This document shows positions 6,422 through 14,235 of a stretch of DNA of 39,198 nt, in pieces. Each line of letters opens with the position of its first letter. Position 1 is the first letter of the stretch. The notes below the pieces were generated by a model. It was given only the letters and a program-made list of their open reading frames with translations, was not told the origin of the DNA and made no database searches. The position numbers and the translations under genes are program-made. Source of the DNA: an uncultured Bacilli bacterium (GTDB taxonomy: Bacteria; Bacillota_I; Bacilli_A; RF39; UBA660); contig CANQQX010000011.1 of assembly GCA_947626115.1 (NCBI GenBank), forward strand, positions 1 through 39,198, given 5' to 3'.

Positions 6422-9352
6422 TTAAACGTTTTCTAATTTTACCCCAACTACTTTACTAATACCAGCATTTTGCATCGTAATACCATATAAGACATCAGCA
6501 TATTCCATCATTCTCTTTTTATGCGTAATTAGAATATATTGGCTATCCATTTTCTTTTTATTTAAGTATTCCCCAAATAAATCAACATTTACTTCATCTA
6601 GGGCAGCTTCTACTTCATCTAAAACAATAAATGGTACTGGAGATACATTAAGGATAGCAAAAAGTAAACAGATAGCAGTAAGTGATTTTTCCCCACCAGA
6701 TAAACTTTGCGTATTATGTATCTTTTTCCCTGGGGGAATGATAATCATTTCAATACCAGTATTTAAATAATCATTAGGTTCGGTTAGTTCTAATTTACCA
6801 GTTCCACCTTGAAACATTATTTTAAATACTTTACTAAATTCTTCACTAACTTTATTAAATGTCGTTATAAATTTTTCTTCCATAATATTATCCATATCAC
6901 TAATTATTTCTTTTAAACTATTCATTGAAACTTCTAAGTCTTCTTTTTGACTCGTTAAAAATTCATAACGACTACTTACTCTTTCGTATTCTGCGATACT
7001 ACCAGTATTAACTTCCCCTAAAGATTTGATTTCACTTTTTAATTTATGAACTTTACTTCGTGCTAAGTTTTCGTCTATATCTAACTCATAATTTTCTTTA
7101 GCATATTCATATGTCATATTATATTCTTCATTTAATGTAAGTAATAAATTATCTAATTTAACATTTAATTTACCAACATTAACACTAACATTATTAAGTT
7201 CATTAGAAATATTTCTGTATTCTTGATTAGCTTTATTAGTTTTATCTTCTAATTCTTGTAGTTCATTATTTAAATCAACCTTTTTATTTTTTAAATCAGT
7301 TAAATCTTTTTCTAATTTTTCTTTTTCAATAGTTAAATTATTTTCTTTTTGCATTATTTTTTCAAGTTCAGCAGATAAATTATTTTTCTTTAAATTAGTG
7401 ATACCATTTAAATCATTTTTAACTATTTTTAAACTTTCTTCTTTACTTTCTAAAATATTTATTTGACTAGTTTTCGTACTATTTAAATTAATTAACTCTA
7501 CCGCACTTTTATTTAACTTATCGTTAATTATTTCCGCATCACTTGTAATACTAGTTAATTCCTTATTTAAACTATCTATCTTTTCATTTACTTTTTCTAA
7601 ATTTAATTTATTATTTTCAAGTTCACTTTTTAAATTAATATTAGTACTTTTCTTTATGGTTCCACCACTTATAGAACCACCAGCATAAATAATACTACCA
7701 TCAAGGGCTACAACGCGATATTTATATTCCATGATTTTGGCAATTAAATTCATACTATCAATGTCTTTAGCTACAATGACATTACCTAATTGATTTTCTA
7801 GTATATTTTGGTAAGTATGATCATAACTAATTAATTCTGATAAAATACCTTCATAGCCATTGATTTTCTCTAATCTTTCTTTTACATCATCACTAACTAA
7901 TCTAGATTTAATAATATTAAGTGGTAAGAATGTTGCTCTTCCTAAATTATTATCTTTTAAATAATTGATGGCACTTTTAGCAGAAGTCTCATTATCTACG
8001 ACAATAAAATTACTAGAACTAGAGAGTACTACTTCAACTGGCATTAAATAAACATTCGGTACTTCAATTAAATTACCAATAGTATTATGAATACCTTTAA
8101 GTCTACTATTATTTAAAATACTTTTAACACTTAAAGGCATTTTTTCATTATTTAAGATATTATTTTCTAATATATCTATTTTATTTTCTAATTGTAATTT
8201 ATTTTTAGTTAAATTATTTAATTCTTCTGTGTATGTAGTTTTCTTTAAAATAATATTTTTATATTCATTATTTATTTTGGTATTTTCTTCTTCTAATACT
8301 TTAATATTATTATTTAAGATATCTATTTCTTTATTAGCAATTTCAATATCTTTAATTAAATTTAATTCATCATTTTTTAAATTAATTAAATTATTTTTAA
8401 TTTTATCTTCACTATATTCATATTTAGTTCTTTCAACTGCTAGTCTTTTTTCACTACTAACTAAAGATAATTCTTCCGTTAAACTAATTAACTTTTTATT
8501 TTGCATATTTATTTTATCATCTAATTTATAAATATCTAATTTTATCTTTTCACATTCAGCAGTATCAGTAACTTTAGTCATTTTTTCTAAAGTATTAGTA
8601 AGTTCTTCTTCTTTCTTTTTATTATCTAAATATTCTTTATTTAATTTAGTGATATCTTTAGTAGTTAAAGCAATTTCGGTATTTTTTAACTCATCTTTTA
8701 AAGATACATATTGCCGAGCTATTTCGGCTTGTTCTCTTAATGGATTAATTTCCCCGAATAATTCATTAATTACTAAATTAATGCTTGCTATATTATCTTT
8801 AGTTTTATCAAGTTTTTTTAAAGATTCTTCTTTTCTTTTTTTATATTTTAAAACACCGGCAGCACTTTCAATTATAGTTCTTCTATCAATTGGTTTAGAG
8901 TTTACGATATCCATAACTGAACCTTGGGAAATAATATTAAAAGCATCATTGGAACCACTGTCAATAAATAAGTCAGTAATATCTTTAAGTCTTACTTTAA
9001 CATTATTAATAAAGTATTCACTTTCACCACTTTTGTAGACACTTCTTTTTACTTCAACCTCATTAAATTCACTATTTAAATATTTATCACTATTATCAAA
9101 AGTTAGGATAACTGATGCTTTATTTAAGGCATCTTTAGCATCGCTACCGCTAAAAATAACATCACTCATTTGGGCGCCACCACGAAGTGATTTAACAGAT
9201 TGTTCTCCTAGAACCCAACGAATAGCATCAACGATATTGGACTTACCACTACCATTGGGTCCTACTATGGCTGTAATACCTTTTTTAAATTCAAAGATAG
9301 TTTTATTCGCAAATGATTTAAAACCATCTAATCTAATACTCTTTAAATACAT
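6422..9352 (-). CDS. smc: Chromosome segregation ATPase SMC (short form)
   Basis: 976 aa, about 200 shorter than the ~1180-aa Bacillus SMC but with all functional parts. The N-terminal head has Walker A GPNGSGKSN and the adjacent IRWVLGEQSVKSLRG. Two long coiled coils flank a hinge at about residues 400-560 (LKGIHNTIGNLIEV to YAGGSISGG). The C-terminal head has signature LSGGEKSLTA and Walker B PFIVLDEVEAALDE. The missing length comes from the coils. SMC with ScpAB organises and segregates the chromosome. It starts 8 nt after the rnc stop, the common rnc-smc arrangement; ftsY, often next, is absent. Base composition is like its neighbours. Confidence 0.96.
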   Translation of the reverse strand: MYLKSIRLDGFKSFANKTIFEFKKGITAIVGPNGSGKSNIVDAIRWVLGEQSVKSLRGGAQMSDVIFSGSDAKDALNKASVILTFDNSDKYLNSEFNEVEVKRSVYKSGESEYFINNVKVRLKDITDLFIDSGSNDAFNIISQGSVMDIVNSKPIDRRTIIESAAGVLKYKKRKEESLKKLDKTKDNIASINLVINELFGEINPLREQAEIARQYVSLKDELKNTEIALTTKDITKLNKEYLDNKKKEEELTNTLEKMTKVTDTAECEKIKLDIYKLDDKINMQNKKLISLTEELSLVSSEKRLAVERTKYEYSEDKIKNNLINLKNDELNLIKDIEIANKEIDILNNNIKVLEEENTKINNEYKNIILKKTTYTEELNNLTKNKLQLENKIDILENNILNNEKMPLSVKSILNNSRLKGIHNTIGNLIEVPNVYLMPVEVVLSSSSNFIVVDNETSAKSAINYLKDNNLGRATFLPLNIIKSRLVSDDVKERLEKINGYEGILSELISYDHTYQNILENQLGNVIVAKDIDSMNLIAKIMEYKYRVVALDGSIIYAGGSISGGTIKKSTNINLKSELENNKLNLEKVNEKIDSLNKELTSITSDAEIINDKLNKSAVELINLNSTKTSQINILESKEESLKIVKNDLNGITNLKKNNLSAELEKIMQKENNLTIEKEKLEKDLTDLKNKKVDLNNELQELEDKTNKANQEYRNISNELNNVSVNVGKLNVKLDNLLLTLNEEYNMTYEYAKENYELDIDENLARSKVHKLKSEIKSLGEVNTGSIAEYERVSSRYEFLTSQKEDLEVSMNSLKEIISDMDNIMEEKFITTFNKVSEEFSKVFKIMFQGGTGKLELTEPNDYLNTGIEMIIIPPGKKIHNTQSLSGGEKSLTAICLLFAILNVSPVPFIVLDEVEAALDEVNVDLFGEYLNKKKMDSQYILITHKKRMMEYADVLYGITMQNAGISKVVGVKLENV

Positions 9353-9360
9353 AAATATCC

Positions 9361-10011
9361 CTACTTTGCAGATTTTCTATAAGCATCAAAAGCCGCATGT
9401 TGTTCTGCTTCTTTTTTGCTTTTACCACGACCTTTGCCGTAGATTATATTATCAATTCTTACTTCTACTTCAAAGGTTTTATCATGAGCTTCCCCATATT
9501 CATTTACTAAAACATACTCTAATGATTTTTTATCAGTTTGAACTAGTTCTTGTAATCTCGTTTTATAATCATCAAAAAACATAAAATCTTTTTCAATATA
9601 AGGAATAACTGTTTTATAAACATATTTTTTAGCAACTTCATAACCAAAAGATAAATAGATGGCTCCAAGAACACTTTCATAAGTATCAGCAATAATTGTA
9701 TCATTAATATCATGTTCTTGACCATGACCTACTCTAATATATTTATCATAACCAATTTGTTTAACGTAATATGCTAGTGCTTGTTCACAAACAAAACTAG
9801 CTCTTTTTTTAGTCATTTCGCCTTCTTTATAATCGGTATTTAAATAAAAATATTCACTAGTAATAAGTTCTAGGACAGCATCCCCTAAAAATTCTAATCT
9901 TTCGTAATTTTTAGAATCTCTATGTTCATTAGAATAACTACTATGAGTTAATGCTTCTTCTAATAATTTTTTATCTATTTTTTCCAAATTATATTCTTTT
10001 AAAAAGTCCAT
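9361..10011 (-). CDS. rnc: Ribonuclease III
   Basis: 216 aa. The RNase III signature ERLEFLGDAVLEL is present, with the second acidic cluster in ADTYESVLGAIYLS and a C-terminal double-stranded RNA-binding domain (from about residue 148, DYKTRLQELVQT...GKGRGKSKKEAEQHAA). It cleaves double-stranded RNA in rRNA precursors and structured mRNAs. A TATAAT -10 box lies about 20 nt before the ATG and a GGTGAG ribosome-binding site close to it. It is the first gene of an rnc-smc operon. Confidence 0.96.
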   Translation of the reverse strand: MDFLKEYNLEKIDKKLLEEALTHSSYSNEHRDSKNYERLEFLGDAVLELITSEYFYLNTDYKEGEMTKKRASFVCEQALAYYVKQIGYDKYIRVGHGQEHDINDTIIADTYESVLGAIYLSFGYEVAKKYVYKTVIPYIEKDFMFFDDYKTRLQELVQTDKKSLEYVLVNEYGEAHDKTFEVEVRIDNIIYGKGRGKSKKEAEQHAAFDAYRKSAK

Positions 10012-10052
10012 ACTCTCACCATAAAGTAATTATATCATAAAAATAAGTAAAT

Positions 10053-10076
10053 AAAAAATAGTAATTTCTACTATTT
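10053..10076 (-). terminator. Terminator after surface protein A
   Basis: On the minus strand an 8-bp AAATAGTA/TACTATTT stem with a 5-nt loop ends in a T-rich tail (T6). Confidence 0.75.
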
Positions 10077-10088
10077 CTTATATTTTAG

Positions 10089-11696
10089 TTATTCAATACC
10101 AGCTACTCTAAATGGATCTCCTATTGTTCCTTCACCAGATAATTCTATATTACTTGTTAGAAAGAAAACAGGACGAGCAATACCAGAATTGTCTACTTTG
10201 TTGGAGATAACATAGCCTAACCAATACACAAACCAAACATTGTAACGACCGTCATTTAGTCCACTGCGGGACATAGTAAATTCGACCATCATATTCGTAG
10301 ATGGTGTTGTTAACCAGCTTATTCCATAATCATCAGAATCTTCATTTCCTAATAATGAATTAGTAAATGTGCTTATACAATTTAATTCTTTATCATTTTC
10401 AAAACTACTGCAATAATCTGTTATACTCATTAAACTAACTTTTCCTATCGTTTTATCTGTTGCTTTTGTTTCTTCTTTTAATAAAAAATCAGAATATAAT
10501 TTAGCATAATTTTTACCCGCTTCTTTTCGAATATCTAAATCTCCATCACCATATATCACTTCTTCATATTCTTCCATCTTTTGTTGCTCTTCTAGACTCA
10601 TATTATTTTCATTTATATCTCCATATACCCATGTTGTATTTAATATTTTATTTTTTAACTCTATTGGTAATGTATTATAAAAATCTGTATTTAAATATTT
10701 ATATAATTCACTTTCTGACCATTTGATATTATTATAGCTATCACTATTCCATACAATACTATCATTTACTGGGGTATCTTTAACAACTTTCATTAAACCA
10801 TCTTCATTTACACCAATTATTCTGTACATATCATTACTTGTTTCTGTTGAACAATCATTTCCTAAACAGATATAATTGTTATTTACTGTATCTTCTCTAT
10901 CAAAAGTATATTCATTTGAATTATAATTACTAATTATTGAATTACCTTGATATCGATATAATCCATTTATTAAGTTTGTTGTTAATTTATTTCCTTTATC
11001 ATTTTTTCTTAAATGTGTTTCTACTTCTGATACTCCGACATTACATTCTAAATCTTGAAATGTTACATCTATATTTAATGTCTTATTAGCTAAATATGTT
11101 TGGTCATCATTTCTATTTATTATCTCAACAAATCCATCTATTTTTCTTTCTTCTTCACTTGTTATTCCTATCTCAAATGGAATTGTCACTGTTCCACTTG
11201 CCTTTAACTCACTTAAATCTATTCTTTGTTGTAATGAACCGGCATTTAAATATAGATAGGCATCTCCTGTATTAAAAAATTTACCCATATCATTTTCGCT
11301 TGCTACTTGCATTGTTATTACAGCATTGGCTGTACACATATATCTTGTTTTACCATTTCCTCCTTCGGCTGTTAATTTTCCTAATGTATGTATTCCTTCT
11401 TCTAATGTTTTGACATAATTTGCAGTATCATCACCATAATATTCGGTATTTTTATTTGCTTCGGCCATATCTACTGCACTTAAATTAACATGTAAGTTCT
11501 CTGTTACTTTTTGTAGTGCTATGCTATCTATTGCATCTATATCTCCTTTAATACTTGATTTACTTGTACTATTATCTGTATCTATCAAAAAGAAGGCAAA
11601 TGTTGCACCTAGTGTTAATAATAGTAATGCTATTACGCCGATTATTGCTAATCTTATTTGTTTCTTTTTCTCATTATTATTTACTTCTTCATTCAT
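10089..11696 (-). CDS. Surface protein A, phase-variable candidate
   Basis: 535 aa. A short Lys/Asn-rich cytoplasmic start (MNEEVNNNEKKK) precedes one membrane segment (about residues 14-37) ending GATFAFF, reminiscent of SipW-dependent TasA/camelysin signal regions, so it may be anchored or processed. The extracellular part has an N-terminal domain with conserved Cys, a middle block with GLYRYQG and MYRIIGVNEDG, and a C-terminal block ending ARPVFFL...GEGTIGDPF. Protein B (27451-29124) is a clear paralogue over the full length; the protein at 31320-32573 shares the final block. The biochemical function is unknown. An AGAAAGGA ribosome-binding site lies 7 nt before the ATG. The promoter contains a G9 run in its spacer (separate entry), suggesting on/off expression. 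Confidence 0.85.
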   Translation of the reverse strand: MNEEVNNNEKKKQIRLAIIGVIALLLLTLGATFAFFLIDTDNSTSKSSIKGDIDAIDSIALQKVTENLHVNLSAVDMAEANKNTEYYGDDTANYVKTLEEGIHTLGKLTAEGGNGKTRYMCTANAVITMQVASENDMGKFFNTGDAYLYLNAGSLQQRIDLSELKASGTVTIPFEIGITSEEERKIDGFVEIINRNDDQTYLANKTLNIDVTFQDLECNVGVSEVETHLRKNDKGNKLTTNLINGLYRYQGNSIISNYNSNEYTFDREDTVNNNYICLGNDCSTETSNDMYRIIGVNEDGLMKVVKDTPVNDSIVWNSDSYNNIKWSESELYKYLNTDFYNTLPIELKNKILNTTWVYGDINENNMSLEEQQKMEEYEEVIYGDGDLDIRKEAGKNYAKLYSDFLLKEETKATDKTIGKVSLMSITDYCSSFENDKELNCISTFTNSLLGNEDSDDYGISWLTTPSTNMMVEFTMSRSGLNDGRYNVWFVYWLGYVISNKVDNSGIARPVFFLTSNIELSGEGTIGDPFRVAGIE

Positions 11697-11724
11697 AAAT
11701 AATTCCTTTCTACCTTATAAGATA

Positions 11725-11753
11725 AGTATATATTACCCCCCCCCGATTGTCAA
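11725..11753 (-). promoter_or_regulatory. Promoter of surface protein A with G9 spacer tract
   Basis: -35 TTGACA (11748-11753) and -10 TATACT (11725-11730) are separated by exactly 17 bp, made of ATC, nine G (11736-11744) and TAATA. The spacing is the optimum for sigma-A, so this copy is predicted ON. A change in G number by slippage would alter promoter strength. Confidence 0.8.
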
Positions 11754-11767
11754 TTGATTTTCAAAAC

Positions 11768-11786
11768 TTTACATTTGATGTGTAAA
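11768..11786. promoter_or_regulatory. 19-bp dyad operator upstream of surface protein A (proximal)
   Basis: TTTACA-N7-TGTAAA, 23 bp upstream of the poly-G run. Surface gene B has the same arms and distance but a different 7-nt centre, which points to a protein-binding site rather than chance similarity. Confidence 0.65.
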
Positions 11787-11803
11787 CCTAAATATCGTAT
11801 TGC

Positions 11804-11822
11804 TGTATATTTTTATTATACA
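11804..11822. promoter_or_regulatory. 19-bp dyad operator upstream of surface protein A (distal)
   Basis: TGTATA-N7-TATACA, centred 36 bp from the proximal dyad. It is identical in the copy upstream of gene B, within a conserved block that also contains AATATCGTATT. Confidence 0.6.
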
Positions 11823-11901
11823 TTACTAATATTTAGTTATTCAAACTAATATTTAATATTTTGCCCTATTTTGACAACATTTGTCGAAATTATTTCAAAT
11901 T

Positions 11902-11924
11902 AAAAATTCCCTATAAAATAGAGA
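11902..11924 (-). terminator. Terminator after fic
   Basis: On the minus strand TCTCTAT-TTT-ATAGGGA is followed by ATTTTTA. The rest of the 11825-11960 spacer shows only an imperfect TTGACAA/TTGTCGAA dyad around 11871-11888. Confidence 0.65.
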
Positions 11925-11960
11925 ACTCGTTTAGATTAGTAGCACTACTACTACATAATT

Positions 11961-13016
11961 CTAAAATTTACTTAATAAATTAATTAATCTTGTATTTTTA
12001 TAAATACTTTCTCTTCCTACTTTTTCAAATTCAAGTAATCCAGCATCTACTAAATTATTTAAATATGTTGTAGCAGTTTGTCTAGTTACATCACATCTAT
12101 TTTCAATATAATTAATTCTAGTATATACTTCATAGAATAAAGAATCTAATAATTCATCAGAATATATTTTAGGTAATTTCATCATAAATTCTTTCTTATA
12201 AGATTCCATTTCATTTTGAATTTGTTTAATTAATTCAATTGTCTTTTTAGATGTTTCTTCAATTCCTTTTAATACATATATAATCCAATCTTCATAGTTA
12301 TTATTTTCTCTAAATTCAGTAAATAATTTATAATATTGGTCTTTATTTTTATTAATATAATTACTTAAATAAAGAATTGGACTATCTAAAAGTTTATTTA
12401 ATACTAAATATAAAACATTTAATATTCTACCGGTTCTACCATTGCCATCGTAAAATGGATGAATAGATTCAAACTGATAATGAATTAAAGCCATTTTAAT
12501 TAAGGGATCCATCTCATCATCATTTTTATTAATATAATCTTCAAGATTTTTAAGTAAATCTCTAATTTCTTTTTCTTCTTGTGGTGGAGTATAAATTACT
12601 TCTCCAGTTTTACTATTAACTAATTTAGTACCAGGATTTTTTCTGATACCAGCTTTATTGTGTTCGATCATTCCTTGCAGTTCTACTAAAACGTTAGTTG
12701 AAATAAATCCTTTTTCTTTAATAAGTTCATATCCACGCCAAATGGCACTTCGATAATCAACTACTTCTTTAGCAGATGCATCTTTAAAGCCACTTTCTGT
12801 TAATACTTTATAAATACTATCATGTGTAGTCACAATATTTTCTATTGCACTACTATCTTTTGCTTCATTAATCGTAATGGCATTAATTAAAATATGTTGA
12901 TTTGGAATCGAATTAGCAAAACCTTTTAATTCAGCCAGTGATCTTGAAGCTTCATTTAATGCTTCAAGTATTCTTGGTGTTTTTAAATCATAATCATTAA
13001 ATGGTAATAACTTCAT
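11961..13016 (-). CDS. Fic-domain protein (class II, self-inhibited) with C-terminal winged helix
   Basis: 351 aa. The catalytic Fic motif HPFYDGNGRTGR spans residues 186-197 with all key residues. Ser55-Ser-Ala-Ile-Glu59-Asn60 is the inhibitory (S/T)xxxE(G/N) motif placed N-terminal to the core, as in class II Fic proteins, so the enzyme should be autoinhibited. KTGEVIYTPPQ matches the flap region. Fic enzymes usually transfer AMP from ATP to a protein hydroxyl group; the target is unknown. The last ~60 residues (CDVTRQTATTYLNNLVDAGLLEF) form a winged helix-turn-helix, so it may bind DNA. It is monocistronic, with an AAGGAG ribosome-binding site, its own terminator and a large dyad operator over its promoter, which suggests autoregulation. 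Confidence 0.92.
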   Translation of the reverse strand: MKLLPFNDYDLKTPRILEALNEASRSLAELKGFANSIPNQHILINAITINEAKDSSAIENIVTTHDSIYKVLTESGFKDASAKEVVDYRSAIWRGYELIKEKGFISTNVLVELQGMIEHNKAGIRKNPGTKLVNSKTGEVIYTPPQEEKEIRDLLKNLEDYINKNDDEMDPLIKMALIHYQFESIHPFYDGNGRTGRILNVLYLVLNKLLDSPILYLSNYINKNKDQYYKLFTEFRENNNYEDWIIYVLKGIEETSKKTIELIKQIQNEMESYKKEFMMKLPKIYSDELLDSLFYEVYTRINYIENRCDVTRQTATTYLNNLVDAGLLEFEKVGRESIYKNTRLINLLSKF

Positions 13017-13039
13017 AGTTAGTCATCTCCTTATGTATA

Positions 13040-13068
13040 ATAATACACTATTTTTTTAACATATACAA
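13040..13068 (-). promoter_or_regulatory. fic promoter
   Basis: -10 TATTAT (13040-13045) and -35 TTGTAT (13063-13068) are separated by 17 bp. The -35 box lies inside the first operator arm (13056-13080). Confidence 0.65.
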
Positions 13069-13120
13069 TAAATGTGTTAAATTTTTGTCACTTTTTTAAC
13101 ATATTTATTGTATATGTTAA
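13056..13120. promoter_or_regulatory. Double operator: 25-bp inverted repeat upstream of fic
   Basis: Two 25-bp arms (13056-13080 and 13096-13120) are inverted copies of each other with one mismatch, 15 bp apart. Each arm is itself a dyad, TTAACA near one end and TGTTAA at the other. One arm covers the fic -35 box, so a repressor bound here would block transcription. The likeliest binder is the winged-helix end of Fic itself, by inference. Confidence 0.75.
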
Positions 13121-13144
13121 TTTTATTAAAATTTTTATATATTT

Positions 13145-13172
13145 ATAAAAATGAGTCAGATAAAACTGACTC
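13145..13172 (-). terminator. Terminator after the YlbL-like gene
   Basis: A perfect 7-bp GAGTCAG/CTGACTC stem with a 6-nt loop is followed on the minus strand by ATTTTTAT. Confidence 0.8.
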
Positions 13173-13187
13173 TTCAAAAGACAAAAA

Positions 13188-14195
13188 TTATTTACTATTT
13201 AAATATTCGATTGCTTCTTTTAAAGTTTTAACTTTAACTATTTCAATCTTTAAATTTCTTTTCTTTTTTATCTTTACTGCTTCATCGTAATTTTCTTCTG
13301 GGCACAAGAAGATATCAGCATGATTACGTTCGGCTCCTAAAACTTTGTATTTAACACCATCTATTTCTTCAACTACGCCATCACTGGTAATTGCTCCCGT
13401 TCCAACTATATTTAAGCCATGCGTAATATCTTCTTTAGTTAGGGCATTATAGATAGCAAGGCTCATCATTAAGCCACCACTACTACCTGATTCATTATCT
13501 TTCATCTTTATTGATACTGGTATTTCGGTTTTATATTCATATGTTTCACTAAAAGCTACACCTATTTTTAAAGAATCATCTTTTTCTTTATAAACTATAG
13601 CATATCTTTCATATTCTTTATCATCATGTTTAACTTTTACTTTAACTTTATCATTTTCTTTTAGGGTATTAATATATGTTCTTAGTTCATCTAAATTTTT
13701 AACTTTTTTATCATTAACACTTATTATCTCATCACCAATTTTTATATTAGTTTTAGCATCTTCACTAATATAAATAACTCTACTAATAGTTTTAATAATA
13801 TCAATACTATAATCAGATTCTCTAAAAGCTGATATTATTGCATTATCTATTCCTTCATTTAAATATTCTTTTCCAACTTCAATAACTTCATCATAACTAT
13901 TATCATTAGTTACTTCTTTTAAAGGGATTAAATCCCAATCAGGTAATATATAAGATAGAATTATAAAAGGGGCTGTTCCTTTCATCGCTGTAACATAACT
14001 CATTGATAAACTTCCTTCTTCTTTGTATTCTTTATCAATAACGACCCGATCTTCTAAATTAATCGTTCCCCCACTTTTATAAATAACAAAAGGAAATTCA
14101 TAATAAAATAAGAATATTAAAATACTCATCACAATTAAAAATTTATAATTTTCTTTGAAAAACTTTTTTATTTTCTCATATAATTTATTAAACAT
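13188..14195 (-). CDS. ylbL: YlbL/SepM-like PDZ-Lon membrane protease
   Basis: 335 aa from the chosen start. One N-terminal membrane segment (about residues 18-40) is followed by a linker, a PDZ domain (about 140-205, around IGDEIISVNDKKV) and a C-terminal Lon-type (S16) protease domain. The catalytic Ser lies in ESGSSGGL (about residue 239) and the Lys in GVKYKVLGA (about 284). SepM of streptococci, in this family, trims a competence peptide outside the cell; the substrate here is unknown. The frame is open to 14261, but ATG 14195 has a GGTGAT ribosome-binding site and makes a normal N-terminus, whereas the longer form would run into the divergent ylbJ-like gene. Confidence 0.88.
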   Translation of the reverse strand: MFNKLYEKIKKFFKENYKFLIVMSILIFLFYYEFPFVIYKSGGTINLEDRVVIDKEYKEEGSLSMSYVTAMKGTAPFIILSYILPDWDLIPLKEVTNDNSYDEVIEVGKEYLNEGIDNAIISAFRESDYSIDIIKTISRVIYISEDAKTNIKIGDEIISVNDKKVKNLDELRTYINTLKENDKVKVKVKHDDKEYERYAIVYKEKDDSLKIGVAFSETYEYKTEIPVSIKMKDNESGSSGGLMMSLAIYNALTKEDITHGLNIVGTGAITSDGVVEEIDGVKYKVLGAERNHADIFLCPEENYDEAVKIKKKRNLKIEIVKVKTLKEAIEYLNSK

Positions 14196-14235
14196 TATAT
14201 CACCATAATTCATTATAACACTTTGGAGTTTAATT

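Noticed and set aside
10261-10330. Possible diversity-generating retroelement target at the end of surface protein A (NVWFVYWLGYVISN... before ARPV)
   Set aside because: No reverse transcriptase, no template repeat and no near-identical second copy of the region is visible in the window; only the general fold motif is suggestive.
11871-11888. TTGACAACATTTGTCGAA dyad as an operator or promoter
   Set aside because: It is imperfect, no gene start lies within reach in a suitable orientation, and it is not repeated at the gene B locus.
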